This document shows positions 1-11,254 of a DNA stretch of 64,000 nt, piece by piece. Every line of letters begins with the position of its first letter. Position 1 is the stretch's first letter. The stretch is taken from positions 57,393,858 to 57,457,857 of the forward strand of contig JANJXV010000004.1 of NCBI GenBank assembly GCA_024803745.1, in the 5' to 3' direction. The position numbers and the translations under genes are program-made. The notes under the pieces are model-generated. The model was not told where the DNA came from, did not search any database, and saw only the letters and a list, made by a program, of their open reading frames with translations. Source of the stretch: Megascapheus bottae. Taxonomy: Eukaryota; Chordata; Mammalia; Rodentia; Geomyidae.

Positions 1-19
1 AATTCTTCCTCTGCAATAG

Positions 20-567
20 CCCTGCTCTCTATTCTACCTCCGCTAGTCTAATTTAAGCCACGGTTACCTCTCACCTAGATTTCAACAACAGTCTTCCAAT
101 TGCTTCTTGCTCTAAAATGTTCTCACTGATCCTTTCCTTTTGACTTCAATAATATTTTCGGAAACTAAAACTCTGAACACCTCTCTTTCCTAATGAAAGC
201 ACACTTGGGAGCTTCCCATGGCCTCAGAGATACTAGTTAATTGGTAACAGATGGCAACTACTTGTGTCATAGCTCTTTGTCCATCTATTACCCTCTAAGT
301 TCATAATGTGTGCGGCATCTTGAGCATCTTATTCTCTCTTATCTCTGAGTCTTCACTAATGTGCTTCCTTTTTTAAAATCGTATCACTCTCTACCCAACA
401 CACACAGCCAACACCTGTCCCAGTTAATTGCACAACTCCTAGCCCCCAAACTTCAAAATCACTCCCTGTGAAGAGCTTCCTTGAAATTCTTAGGTGTCCT
501 TACGTACATTTTCCCTGTTTGACATCAGTCATCTTGTACTGTAATAATTTCATTGGTTATTCTTTCT
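20..567 (+). repeat. Ancient L2 LINE 3' region, first part
   Basis: Heavily diverged but follows the order of the mammalian L2 3' region: the 'ctctcacctagattt-caacaacag' stretch near 80-110, the 'tccctgtgaagagcttcctt' stretch near 463-482, then the 'actgtaataatttcattgg' stretch. It resumes after the SINE at 829. Family recognised from memory; boundaries approximate. Confidence 0.5.
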
Positions 568-574
568 AGATTAG

Positions 575-821
575 TGTGAGTGTGGGGGGGTGCATGCGTG
601 TGAGTGTGTGTGGGGGGGGTGTGTGCATGCTGTTCCTGGGCTTAAATTTAGGCCTTGGGCACTGTTCCAGAGCTCTTATCTCTAGGCTAGTGCATTTTGA
701 TGGTTACTTGGAAATAAGTGTCTCATGGCCTTTCCTGCCTCAATTAGCTTCGAACCATGATCCTCAGATCTCAGACTTCTGAGTAGCTAGAATCGATTGG
801 CCTGAGCCACTGGCATCCAGC
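575..821 (-). mobile_element. B1-Geo SINE inserted in L2
   Basis: Minus-strand copy. A degraded TG/G-rich tail (575-628) is followed by the complement of the Geo right monomer (part deleted), then the complement of a 7SL/B1-like left monomer containing 'gatcctcagatctcag' and 'tgagccac'. Short flanking duplication agattag (568-574) / aggttag (822-828). L2 sequence reads continuously across the element. Confidence 0.7.
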
Positions 822-828
822 AGGTTAG

Positions 829-900
829 ACACTTCTTAAAGAGGAATTCTGTCTGTCTTTGCTCATTATTTTATTCCTGAAACATGGCAACAAAACTTGG
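829..900 (+). repeat. Ancient L2 LINE, tail part
   Basis: Continuation of the L2 fossil: 'acacttcttaaagaggaatt' then 'ctgtctgtctttgctcatt' matches the end of L2 (protein-free 3' tail). Joins the 20-567 piece when the SINE is removed. Confidence 0.5.
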
Positions 901-1037
901 TTCTTTTTGTGTTGTTTTCCAAGTACGCTTTCCTGGCTCTGTCCTTAATCATGATAATATGGATTGACTGTTGTAAATGAAAAAATGCAACACTGAGACA
1001 TACCTTACATAGAAAAACAAGACACTACGGAATCTTT

Positions 1038-1271
1038 TTTGTGTGTGTGTGGGTCATGGGGCTTAAATTGGGCCTGGGTGCTGTCCCTGAGCTCTTCAGC
1101 CCAAGACTACCATCCTACCCTTGAGCCATGCCCCACTTACCATTTTCTAGAGGTTAAGTGGAGATAAGAGTCTCAGGTCGATTTGTGCCTGGACTGGCTT
1201 TGAACCTTGATCCTCAGATCTCAGCCTCCTGAGATTACAAGCTAGGATTACAAGAATGAGCCACCATGCCT
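1038..1271 (-). mobile_element. B1-Geo SINE, first of a stacked pair
   Basis: Minus-strand copy with a TG tail, complement of Geo (1052-1135) and of the B1-like left half (1150-1270). Flanked by gacactacggaatctttt at 1021-1038 and gacactatggaatctttt at 1272-1289, a clear target-site duplication. The second duplicate was reused by the next SINE. Confidence 0.85.
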
Positions 1272-1290
1272 GACACTATGGAATCTTTTT

Positions 1291-1465
1291 TTTTTTTTTG
1301 CCAGTCCTGTGGTTGGGCTCAGGGCCTGAGCACTGTTCTTGGGTTTTCTCAAGGATAGAGCTCTACCATTTGAGCCACAGCACCACTTCTGTCTTTTTCT
1401 ATGTATGTGGTACCGAGGAATCAAACCCATGTCTTCATGCATGCTACCACAAGGCCAAACTCCAG
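1291..1465 (-). mobile_element. IDL-Geo SINE, second of a stacked pair
   Basis: Starts with poly-T then 'gccagtcctg' (complement of the Geo 3' end), followed by the complement of the tRNA-Ala/ID-like left monomer ending 'aaggccaaactccag'. About 13 bp of the left monomer is missing. Bounded by target copies at 1272-1289 and 1466-1482. Confidence 0.85.
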
Positions 1466-1698
1466 GCACTACGGAATCTTTTGAAACACCTGTTGATCAC
1501 TTGTTTTCTGAAAATGGTCAGAGAAATTTAGTTTGTGGTGCCATAACAGCCTCAACTGCAATCACAGCATTAAAACAGCCATAGCCAATAGGCAAATAAA
1601 TGTGACTCTGTTTCAGTGATACTTGATTTACAAAAACTGGTGGCAGATTAGATTTAATCAGCCTCTATTATAAAAAGCACTTCAAAAGAATACTTCAG

Positions 1699-1797
1699 GA
1701 GCTGGGAGTTTGGTCTAGTGGTAGAGTGCTTGCCTTGAGGAAAAAGCCCAAGGACAGTGCTCAGGCCCTGAGGTAAAGCCCAAGGACTGGCAAAAAC
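1699..1797 (+). mobile_element. Miniature IDL-Geo SINE (internal deletion)
   Basis: About 99 bp. The left monomer start ('gagtttggtctagtggtaga') jumps after 'gtgcttgcc' straight to 'ttgaggaaaaagcccaagg' of the right monomer. Flanked by atacttcag at 1690-1698 and 1798-1806, so it inserted in, or was fixed as, this short form. The junction lies at the A-box-like segment shared by both monomers. Confidence 0.8.
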
Positions 1798-1806
1798 ATA
1801 CTTCAG

Positions 1807-3070
1807 TATTTATTGGAAATGTTTGGATAGAAAAAGTCATTGTACATCAGTAGTATTTTACTACTAACAAAATTCATTTATTTTTTAAATGGAATAGTTG
1901 TTCATATTTAAAGTAGAAAAACAAGGACCCATTATGATTGTGATATGTTGACAAACATTAAATAACTTTAGAAGTACACTTTTCAAATAATGTTGCTGAC
2001 CTCTTTTGGGAGCAGGCTGTAATGTGTGAATTGAATATAGTAGTGCCATATAAACAATATGGCTGAGATCAATCTGGAAGAAATAGGTGTGAATCAAATG
2101 GCCACAGAATCCAAATGGGAAATGCAGCAAGTGCTTTTACTGTCAGTTTAGCACAGCAGTGGATTAACACACGCTTCTCCTATTCCACTTGGCCATTGTC
2201 CACTAAATGAGAATAACACACACTACATCAGAAGCAAAGTGCCAAAATGTGGAGAACTTCTTTTATGACATCAGTCTTAGGCTCATGGTCTCCATTATTC
2301 TCTCTTTTATTGTTCCTTGTGAAGAGATTTTATCCAGAGTGCACTGCCTGTAAATGCAAAGGGCATGTGGCCCTCAGCTTGGAAAAGTTGCACACCAAGT
2401 GTCCTAATTGACTTGGCTCCTTCAGAGCATTCATATTAGTGGTTAATTAACATTTTTTAAAATGAGGGAGAAGGAAAGAAAATTACCTTGGTTAAAAAAA
2501 ACAGAAAGCAACAAAACCAAACAAAATTAAGAGTCTATACTTTATGTTGGGCCTAAAGTGAAGAACGCACTTTTAACCTTTCACCTTGTGACTCCACTGT
2601 GTAAGAGCCAGGTCGGCTTCCAAGCAGGAACACTTCCAAGTGACTGGTATTTTTTATTGGTCCTTTAGTATACGAAGTTGAAGCATTTTATTGTCCAAAA
2701 GTAATTATATTTGTTTAAGACTGTTACTTGAGGAGGGAAAATAAATATCCAATGGGCCTTTATAAAGTTTTAATATGACTTTCTATAAAATATTAAAAAG
2801 CATACTTATCTCCACTTTTCATGCTCATTTTGACTTTCCAGTCACCTAAGAAATATTTCTTGTTCTTGTTTCTGTGTACTAAAATTCTTATCTGCAAAAA
2901 GCAACAACACAAATCCAATAACTTTGCTTTAAAAGACACTATTTTCAAAGACTTTCAAACAATGTAATCTCTTTTAATCACGAATCGTTCTTTCTTGTTT
3001 CCCTTTTGTGTATAACCACCTTAGATTTGGCCAGGCCTGATATTTAAAAAAAAATAAAACAAAAATAAAT
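1807..3070. other. Unassigned non-coding DNA
   Basis: AT-rich; no repeat family, exon or RNA gene recognised. Short open frames here lack any family resemblance. Confidence 0.5.
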
Positions 3071-3180
3071 GGCCTGAATCTGGTAGTTTACACCTGTAAT
3101 CCTAGCTACTTAGGAAACTTACATGGAAAGGATCAAGTTCAGAAGCATACCCAGACTGGAAGGGAGATTCTTTCTCAAAA
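3071..3180 (+). mobile_element. B1-like (7SL-derived) SINE monomer
   Basis: 'ttacacctgtaatcctagct' is the B1/Alu-type 5' half, followed by 'gatcaagttcagaagca' where the B box should be and an A-rich end. No Geo monomer attached; divergence suggests an older copy. Confidence 0.55.
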
Positions 3181-3239
3181 ATTACCCTGTACAAAGAAGA
3201 CGGGAAGTGAGGTTCTTCTTGTAATTTTTTGATAATCTT

Positions 3240-3670
3240 ATATAGTTTCTCCCTCTATAAAATAGGAATTACGTGTTACCGCTGTGGTTAATCTTGTATT
3301 GTTACTGTATCTGACCTTGTTACCTGGTATATTGTATATACAGTTATTTGTTTATTTGAAATAGGAAAGGGAAGGAGGGAAAACAAGATGATTGGGAGGA
3401 GGTACGGGGAGGGAAATGGAGACAAAAACATGAGAGGGGTATCAACGTGTGAGAAGTAATGTACCTACTACCGGATGAATGTAACTGTAACCCCTCTACA
3501 CATTATCCCAACAATAAAAAATAAATAAATAAAATAGGAATTGTAATAGTGCCTGTGTCATGGGTAGAGGAGAAACTTAACTGTGCTAATATGCAAAGCC
3601 TTAGAATTCTGCCTGGTACACAGTGTACCCTCTTTATAAAGGCTGTCATTATGATTATTGCTATCATTCT
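3240..3670 (+). repeat. MIR SINE split by an L1
   Basis: MIR core-like 'tttctccctctataaaatag' at 3246-3265 resumes after the L1 with 'gtaatagtgcctg' and 'ctgcctggtacacagtgta'. Net MIR length about 170 bp. Interrupted at 3271-3528 with a perfect 14-bp duplication. Confidence 0.65.
3271..3528 (+). mobile_element. 5'-truncated L1 (3' end type A) inside MIR
   Basis: Only the 3' untranslated end remains: the 'ttatttgtttatttgaaata' stretch, a purine-rich block, 'acatgagaggggtatcaac', then 'acaataaaaaataaa'. Flanked by the identical 14-mer ataaaataggaatt at 3257-3270 and 3529-3542. The undiverged TSD suggests a fairly recent insertion. Confidence 0.9.
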
Positions 3671-3849
3671 GATTATTTTTCCACAAGGATCTAATCAATA
3701 TTTTCTTTATGTCAATACTGAACTTACAGATAAATCCCTGTAGGTCCCTCTCAGCTCAAACTTCACTAATGTGCATTACCCTCATAGTAACAAAAAAAAA
3801 ACAAATTTCACTAATATTTTCTCTACCTGAAATTACTTTCTTCATTCTG

Positions 3850-4010
3850 TGTGCCTGCAGGTCTGATTTATCTGGAAAACCTTATTCCCACTTTCCAAAA
3901 GTTACCTCTTCTCAGAAGTCTTCCTTGATAAACCATCAAATGCATATGGAGATGAGGAACCCTCTTAACTGGTCATCTACTCTGAGGCTGCTTCTAATCC
4001 TTCTCATATA
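3850..4010 (+). repeat. Possible L2 fragment
   Basis: 'ttacctcttctcagaagtct' followed by 'tccttgataaacc' resembles the L2 3' region. Weak, from memory of the family. Confidence 0.35.
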
Positions 4011-4380
4011 GGAGGCTCAAAATGTTGCCATGAAAAACAAATTACCTTCTGAAAATGTAATATCATATTATATATTACATAGAGCAGCCAGATCCCAGAA
4101 AAATCTGGAAAAAGACATGGAAACTCAGGCAGCAAGCCTAAAGGAAATAGTCAGTGAAAAGAGAAATTTAATATGCTTTGCTTCTGTTATCTTTTTACTA
4201 GACCTGCAGGAAACCTTTCTTCATAGAGACCCTCGTATAGTTGTCTACAGACATAATTTTGTGCTTGAAGCTTAGTGGCTTAAAAAACAGAGGAAAAGGC
4301 CAAACATAAGCTGGAGGTTCTTAGAGTCCCACTTCTAAATTAGCCAGACTAAACACAATGTCTGTGAGTCTAAAGGTATG

Positions 4381-4588
4381 TTTTTGTTGGTCATGGGACT
4401 TAAATTCTGGGCCTGGGTTCTTCAGCTCAAGGTTACCCTTGAGCCACACCACCACTTCTGATTTCCTAGCAGTTAATTGGAGATAAGAGTCTCATGGACT
4501 TTTTAGTGCCCAGGCTGGCTTTGAACTGTCATCCTCACATCTCAGCCTCCTGAGTAGCTAGGATTGCAGGCATGAGCCATCGCACCCT
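4381..4588 (-). mobile_element. B1-Geo SINE
   Basis: Minus-strand copy: 'ggtcatgggacttaaattct' (Geo end), 'gttaattggagataagagtc' (central linker), then 'gcctcctgagtagctaggat' (B1 5' half). Flanked by tctaaagg-tat (4369-4379) and tctaaagttat (4589-4599). Confidence 0.85.
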
Positions 4589-4739
4589 TCTAAAGTTATT
4601 TCTGATGTTCATCATGATTCTGCAGCAGTTACAATGCCACTAATGGGTAATTTCTTCCTTTTTAAGGTTTTGATTTCTGTACCTTTTGTCTTCTAGATAA
4701 ATTTATACGATTTGCAGCAAGAAAGGGGAATCACAGAAA

Positions 4740-4955
4740 CTGCCAGACAAAGGATGAGCCAATGGGACAATGATACTCACTAGATACTATGTTGGAAATG
4801 AACTTTATAACCTTGGAGGAGGGGGTCCCGTGAAGAAAGCAGGAGCAAATGAGGGAAGGGGTTAACACTGTTCACACAAAAATGCACTCATTGCCTTACT
4901 TATGTAACTATGGTCCTTCTGTACATCATTTTTACAATCAAAAATAAAATTGAAT
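4740..4955 (+). mobile_element. L1 3' end fragment (type B)
   Basis: Same 3' untranslated design as the longer L1 at 14727-15734: 'gatgagccaatgggacaatg', 'tgttggaaatgaactttata', a G-rich block, 'ctgtacatca', 'acaatcaaaaataaaatt'. Coding part absent by 5' truncation. Confidence 0.7.
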
Positions 4956-5077
4956 GCATTTCCAAGGTGGGACAACAATTCCAATATCTTATAATGAACT
5001 ATCTAATTGATTTTTTCTACAGTATTTATTAAGTGCATAGAATAGACAAGAATTTTAGGTGGGATTCTGTTTACTAC

Positions 5078-5124
<47 letters not shown>
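5078..5124. repeat. (CTAT)n microsatellite
   Basis: About 11-12 uninterrupted CTAT units, so probably polymorphic in length. Confidence 0.95.
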
Positions 5125-5329
5125 ATTTATGACAATGACTAGAAAAGACCAACCAAAATCTGTTGCCTTATGGAGTCAATGAAAAAATATACAGAATTTA
5201 TGTCAAATGATGGCAAGGGCAATAGCGAAGAACATAGAAAGCAGAGAAAGAGCCATACCAGAAACATGGAATATCAAGGTCGCTGCTCTACAAAAAGCTG
5301 CCAGAGAAAACCTCTATGGCAGTGCCATT

Positions 5330-5450
5330 TGAGAGACACCTGGATAAGATATGGGAGCACAGCATTAGGAAATCTAGGGGGAAATTATTCCAGGCAGAGG
5401 CAACAACTGGTAAAGAAGGCCTGAGGGAGGAGAGTGTCTAAATGAGTAAG
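5330..5450 (-). repeat. Possible L2 fragment, minus strand
   Basis: 'ttattccaggcagaggcaac' and 'aaggcctgagggagg' resemble the complement of the L2 3' region. An open frame at 5170-5424 overlaps it and is not considered coding. Confidence 0.35.
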
Positions 5451-5641
5451 GCTTGCTGTTTCTCTGATTACTTTCCCAATCTTTAATTTTTTCCCAATCT
5501 TTCATTTTTGTGTAATCCTCCATCAAAACCTTCGAGGATAAAGGGTAGATATTGTTTTATTTCTTTCAACCATGAACTGATGGGAGGGGATAGCAGTAGT
5601 CTAATTCTAATATGCAGTGTCTCAATAAGTAGAGCCCAACT

Positions 5642-5880
5642 AGATACCAGTGGCTCACGCCTGTAATCTCAGCTACTCAGGAGGCTGAGATCTAAGGATA
5701 GAGGTACAAAGAAAACCTGGGCAGTGGTGTCAATGAGACTCTTATCTCCAACTGACTATAAAAAAGCTAAAATCGAGGTATGGTTCAAGTGGTAGAATGC
5801 CAACCTTGATTTTAAAAGCTAAGGGAGAGTGTCCAAACCCTTAGGTGAAGCCCTAGTACCAGCACACACATGCACACACA
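5642..5880 (+). mobile_element. B1-Geo SINE, older copy
   Basis: 'agtggctcacgcctgtaatc' and 'actcaggaggctgagatcta' give the B1 half; 'ggttcaagtggtagaatgcc' gives the Geo A-box-like part. It ends 'ccctagtaccagcacacaca', not in the 'ggactggcaaaa' end of young copies, so it marks an earlier subfamily. Confidence 0.8.
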
Positions 5881-5889
5881 GAGAAAGGA

Positions 5890-7670
5890 ACTAGAGTCCA
5901 AGTCACTTATAGCTTGACTCTCTATCATCACTATTTTTACAGTGTCCTGAAGAAGTCTGACACGCTGCAGGCCCAGTCAGGAACCCTTAGAAACAAGCAG
6001 AGCTGCGAGTGACTTGTACGTTCATCGTGTGCCTTGAACTCATATGTTCATGAACCAGAGTGCTGGAAGTACAGATGGTCAGACTCACAGAAGAGTTACA
6101 GTTGCTTATGATTCAGCCTGAAGAACTCTAAAAGGCACAGAAGTGGTGCGAATATCTGCCTTCAAGGGATACCCTGGTGACAACCCCCTTTGAATGCTTA
6201 TATCTTGACCCCAGATCTAATTCCTCCCCCTGAAGACTGGAAGTGCAAAGGCTTTTCCCTCCGGGGAGATCTGACCTCTCACCTGCAGGAGTGTGGTCTC
6301 TAGCTCTGACCTCAGCAGGCGAAGCGTAGCAGATCATAGTATTCTAACAGCAGTACAGTTCCCAGGCCCTGGAGAATTCAGCCTTAAATAATACCACATG
6401 TTGGACATTACTGGACAGTCTTGCTTTTGCTTTGCCCAGCCCACCTCAACTCCCTTTTTCATAGAGGTTTTTCCTGCATGAAGTAAAGGTTATGCCTGCC
6501 CAGCCCTCCTGCAGCTTTATCTGTCTCTGGTCTCTAGCCCCTGTCAGCAACTGCTCAAACAAGAACACACACGAACCACCTCAGAGTAAGTCATAGTTCA
6601 AAGCCCTCTCACATCACTGTCAGCTCAGGTGACTTTTACCACAGCTCCTCACATAGTGTGAGTATGTGTGCATGTACAATATGCTTGGGCACACACACTC
6701 CCACATCCACCTGTATAAACGAATACATAGAAATATACACATGCTCCTATGCACACAGAAACAAGAAACTTGTTTTGTTTTGATTACTGCATATTTATTA
6801 TGTTCTTGTGATTGGTAGGGCAAGTAATTAATCCATGTGAAGGATTGCTTTAAATTATGATTTTTTAAGTTCTAACAAAAGAATTCCTTCTAACTAAAGG
6901 ATAAAGTTATCAAAAAAAGCAGAAACATCCCAGGGTGGACCCTTGCAGCCACACTTCCCAATTCTCCTCGTGCCCCGGGGCTGTGAGGATTCTCAAGGTG
7001 ATCTATAAGTCTATTTTTACAAGCAATTCCTAGAATGCCCTCTGATGCGATTTTTGTCTGCCTTCTTTTTATGGTTAAAGCTTTGGATCTTGGTAGGTTA
7101 TGGAGACTGGTTAATATGATAATTACAATAGCACAACAGTCTTAGGCCTTTGTTTTTAACAGTAGACACATTTTTTCCCTGTATTTTCTTCCTGCCTTTT
7201 TCTGTTTTTACTGATTTATTGTGAATTTGACCCTAATAATCTTGTCTAGCACAAAGAACAGTTGAGGCTAACATGAATAGCCAAAGTGAGGATGCCAAGT
7301 TTTCAGTAGACTCAAGGTCACCCCTACCATTTTCCTCCTCAAATGATTGATGTGGATCCCAGTAGACATCTAGACTCAGGACACAACCATATAAACGAGC
7401 TGTAGATAATGAAATCTACTCAGAACGAACAGTGCTCTGACAGCTCGCAACTGTGTGGGAGGCAGGTTAAAATTTCTCTGGGTTTCATTATTTGTCCATT
7501 TATAATACATGTTGAACACATACTTTAATATTCTATGCTTCATTAGTTAGTATCTTGGAATGTATTTATTTTCATATGAATCATAAGAAAGGTGATGATT
7601 CTGAATTCGAATTTTTCCTTCACAACCTCCAGAAATTTGATTATTTTCTTCTATTTCTTATAGACTTTTC
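5890..7670. other. Unassigned DNA with a GC-richer patch
   Basis: About 5940-6560 is visibly richer in G and C, with several CpGs (for example near 6007, 6151, 6261, 6322-6326). It has a short minus open frame (6128-6337) but no splice-site pattern or family match that I can support. The rest is AT-rich with no identified repeat. Confidence 0.4.
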
Positions 7671-7680
7671 TTTCCTCTCC

Positions 7681-7801
7681 TCTCCTTCCTTCCTTCCTCC
7701 CTCCCTCCCTCCCTCCCTCCCTCCCTCCCTCCCTCCCTCCCTCCCTCCCTCCCTTCCTTCCTTCCTTCCTTCCTTCCTTCCTTCCTTCCTTCCTTCCTTC
7801 C
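7681..7801. repeat. (CCTT)n/(CCCT)n polypyrimidine tract
   Basis: Roughly 120 bp of uninterrupted pyrimidine: TTCC units, a CCCT block, then TTCC units again. Open frames on both strands (Leu/Pro/Ser-rich and Lys/Gly/Glu-rich) are translations of this repeat. Confidence 0.97.
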
Positions 7802-7924
7802 TTTTTGTTTTTATTCTGAATGATTTGAACTAGGACCTTACATTTGCTAGATTTTGTAACTGCTAAAATGAACCTTTTAACCATTTTTTAAAATTTATTT
7901 TTGGTTTGTTTTTAGGAAAGGTTC

Positions 7925-8132
7925 TTGCTTCTTTGGTATATGCTGGAGCTGTTATTTTATGACTACAGACTTCCTGAATTGCTGGGAAATACAGGTATAT
8001 GTCATTGTATTCTGCTATCCTGAAGAGACTAAATCTTATAAACTTTTCTGTCCCAATTGGCCTTGAACCACAGTCCTCCCATTCTCAGCCTCCTGAGTAG
8101 CTAGGATTACAAGCGTGAACAGATGTGCAATT
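7925..8132 (-). mobile_element. Two old B1-like monomers, minus strand
   Basis: 'gctgggaaatacaggtatat' near 7981-8000 and 'agcctcctgagtagctagga' near 8088-8107 are both complements of the B1 5' half. 'attggccttgaaccacagtc' precedes the second. No Geo part; boundaries uncertain. Confidence 0.5.
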
Positions 8133-8139
8133 TCTTAAA

Positions 8140-8536
8140 CATTTTTGATACAATAGATGTTTTGCCTGAAGTGTTCAATTACCCAGCTTTAGTGCATGGT
8201 TTGCTTGGCTTTATTTCCAAATCCTTGATCATTGAATGTTGAGAGAAGAAAGATTTAAAGGAACTACACAAGATTTCAATGTTTTATTTTACAGGGTTAA
8301 AGAAATGACTGAGTCCAGGAAAGAAGCTGGAGCACTGACTTTCTTAAAATTTCTTAGGCAGCAATCGATCAGTTGGCAGAGAAAGGAATTTGTTCAATGC
8401 TTGTGCTTGATTCTGGCTGAGAGAAAAGGAAGGACTTAGATCAAGGATACAAATGAAAAGCCAACATAGAAAGCTGCAAAGTTAAGAACACAGAGGAGGA
8501 AGCCACTAGGGAACTGGATTATATTTCAGAGTCTAA

Positions 8537-8588
<52 letters not shown>

Positions 8589-9580
8589 CAATCTGCTTGT
8601 AAATTAATTCCACACTTAATTTTTCAAATTCCTTCTTATTTTTCTAGACTTGAGCCAATGTAAGGGAGATGAAATGTTCTAGGGAAGTGGCAGCTGGGCA
8701 TAGCATATAGTGGTAAACTAGTTTACTTTCTCAATTTCCTTTCATATGTAGATTCAGCCCTGCCATGTCCTTTGTCATTGCTTACAAAGATCTAAGCTTC
8801 CTTCCCAAGGCATCATCTTTTATTAATCAGCTATCCACAACAGAGTCCAAGAGGCTGGAACTGGGTTCCGACAGATGTTGATAAATGTCTTAAGTTTCTT
8901 ATAAACTAAATCAAGGCCAGCCATGTTTTATTAATAAGTTAACCTTCATATACACTTGGTCCTCTGCATATTGTCTCACACTTTATATGCCATCCTGTTT
9001 ACACTGCTTATCCTGAATCAACTCAATACAGTCAGCCTTTATTTGGACAGACAGGCAGCAGAGGACATGTTTTTACATATACTTAATGGCTGATATAAAC
9101 AGTCATTTACAGATGCATATTTTAGCAAAGTAACATTAGGTGTTAAACAGTCTAGAAAATGATCATTGTGGTTTCATGAACTATGTTTATTTTAGCTAAG
9201 ACTCAAGATAAAAATATAAAATGATCAAAAGCCTGATGGATTGAAATGTTTAGGAACTTCCCCTTCAGGATCTTTATGCCTCAGCTCTGGGAGCCAAAAC
9301 TCACTGAACAAATATAATGCTAGGAAGGGAATCTGGTTCCATCCTGTATTTCTTTGGAGGGTTCTTACCTGAAGCTTGTCACTATTTAAGGAAGTAATTC
9401 TCCTGACACTAACTATATAGACTCTGTAAGTTAGAGGCATATTAGACGGAGATGTAAAGACCTGAGATAAGGAAATAAAATTCATGTTATTGAATAAATT
9501 TTGTATAGCAATAAATAAGTTTCAGGTGTAAGCTATGTTTTAGACTGGTGTCATTGATCAACTCTACCAGAACTTTTCTT
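8140..9580. other. Unassigned non-coding DNA
   Basis: Apart from the CA repeat at 8538-8586 I see no repeat family or exon. Short open frames (8236-8439, 9225-9485 minus) show no family features. Confidence 0.5.
8538..8586. repeat. (CA)n microsatellite
   Basis: About 24 uninterrupted CA units. Confidence 0.97.
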
Positions 9581-9599
9581 CAAAAGTTCTCAGAAGCCT

Positions 9600-9790
9600 G
9601 GGGCCAGGAGTTTGGTCTAGTGGTAGAGTGTTTGCCTAGCATGCACAAAGGCCTGGATTTGATTCCTTGGTACCACATACACAGAAAAAAGCTGGAAGAG
9701 GTGCTGTGGCTCAAGTGGTAGAGCTCGAGCATGAGAAAAGTCTAAGGACAGAGCTCAGGCACTGAGTTAAAGCCCCTCAACGGGCAAAAA
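9600..9790 (+). mobile_element. IDL-Geo SINE, near full length
   Basis: Left monomer: 'ggagtttggtctagtggtag' (A box region) and 'ggatttgattcc' (B box). Right monomer: 'gctgtggctcaagtggtaga' to 'gggcaaaaaaaaa'. Flanked by aaaagttctcagaagcc (9583-9599) and aaaagttttcagaagcc (9791-9807). Confidence 0.93.
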
Positions 9791-9807
9791 AAAAGTTTTC
9801 AGAAGCC

Positions 9808-11250
9808 AAAGACCTTCTCTAACTCAAGTCTTCTTATTCTTTGATTTCCCAATTTCCCAACTTATGACCTATGGATGTGTTTTCCAGACCTGTGTACTAC
9901 TCCGGTATATTCTGTATCTCATCTGATAGTGAATTGTCTCTGATTGTGCAGGTCTCTCAACAGCAATTGTTTCATGCTCGTTGTTTTCTTGCCAACAAGC
10001 ACACAGAATATCAATCTGTAAATTTTTACTTTGTGATACAATTTTCTGTTATTGACTAAAGATCCTAGCTGTATCCTGCCACTATCTCTGAGCACTGTAA
10101 AGCAGTGCCTGGCATTGGGGCTAATTTTCTGTATTTCTTTGATGGCATTTCTAGGTGGCACCAGAATACATTAGGAATTAAGAGGTAGCTGAAAAAAGCC
10201 CTGTCCCATTACTTCAATACCTATTTTCCTTTGGCTGCTATTTTTCCTTTATACTTGGTACCAAAATGACCACTGCAGAAAAAAAACCTCTGCCCCAAAT
10301 CAACAAAGTGCATATATTAGTCTAAGACCATTATTTTGCTTTAAGAATAGTCTAAGGATTTGCAAACTTACCAAGAATATAAAAATAAGAAGATAAAAAG
10401 ATAAATAAAAAGATAAAATAGTTTTCACAACATAAAGATATTTCCTGAGTAGAGAAGTTACATAAACAGTTCACACTAAAAAGATGAACACTGTCTCAGT
10501 TTTTGTATTCATAATCCATCAGTACTAAAGAATGACAACATCGAGTACTGGTTGTACCATGTGGCGAGCCTTCTATTGGTTACTAGACATGGGATATAAT
10601 GCTAAAAGTAAGAAGAAAAGTAACTTAGAATTTAGCTCCAAAATATTTAGGTAATACGACAACAAAACCATAGCCTGCTTTAATCCAATGTGGGAAATAA
10701 GCTAAAATAGTTTCGTATTTTGTTAGGCTGGTGCTCAGCTGCTTGAGTCTTGTCACCAACTAAGATTTTATAAAAGCATACTTCTGTAATAGAAAGGATT
10801 TGTTTAAATGAGGCACATTTGACAAATAGTAAAATGCACAGAAAACACCTAAACAATTGGGTTTATTTGTGTAATCACCACTCAAAAAAGACAAAGGACA
10901 TTTTCATCATTGTATGAAATTTCCCTGTGGCTCTTTGCACTCAATTTCTAACTCAACTCAATCAACGGTCTTCTGATAACTGTGAACAAAAATTAGATGT
11001 ATCTAATTTTAGACTTTGTCTAAGTGGGATTATTCAGTATGCATTTCTTGTGTCTGGTATTCTAGCAAACATAATGTCTTTGCGTTTTATCTATACTAAT
11101 AAGTATTTTAGAGATAAGAATGACATGTTCTGAGTCTTCTAGGTGATGCTCATGCTTCCTATTCCTCTGGTCTTCACGGGAAGCTCTCCAAAATAAGGAT
11201 CCCTTCATTTTATGAAGAATTGAAAAATAACACTGGTTCATACTTTTTAG
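9808..11250. other. Unassigned AT-rich DNA
   Basis: No repeat family recognised except a GATAAA-like low-complexity run near 10378-10425. Short open frames show no protein-family resemblance. Confidence 0.5.
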
Positions 11251-11254
11251 CTTT

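Noticed and set aside
5078..5124. CRISPR-like regular repeat
   Set aside because: A simple tetranucleotide microsatellite without spacers, in a mammalian genome; the other tandem repeats here are also microsatellites.
7555..7884. Pro/Ser/Leu-rich and Lys/Gly/Glu-rich frames
   Set aside because: Translations of the CCTT/CCCT tract.
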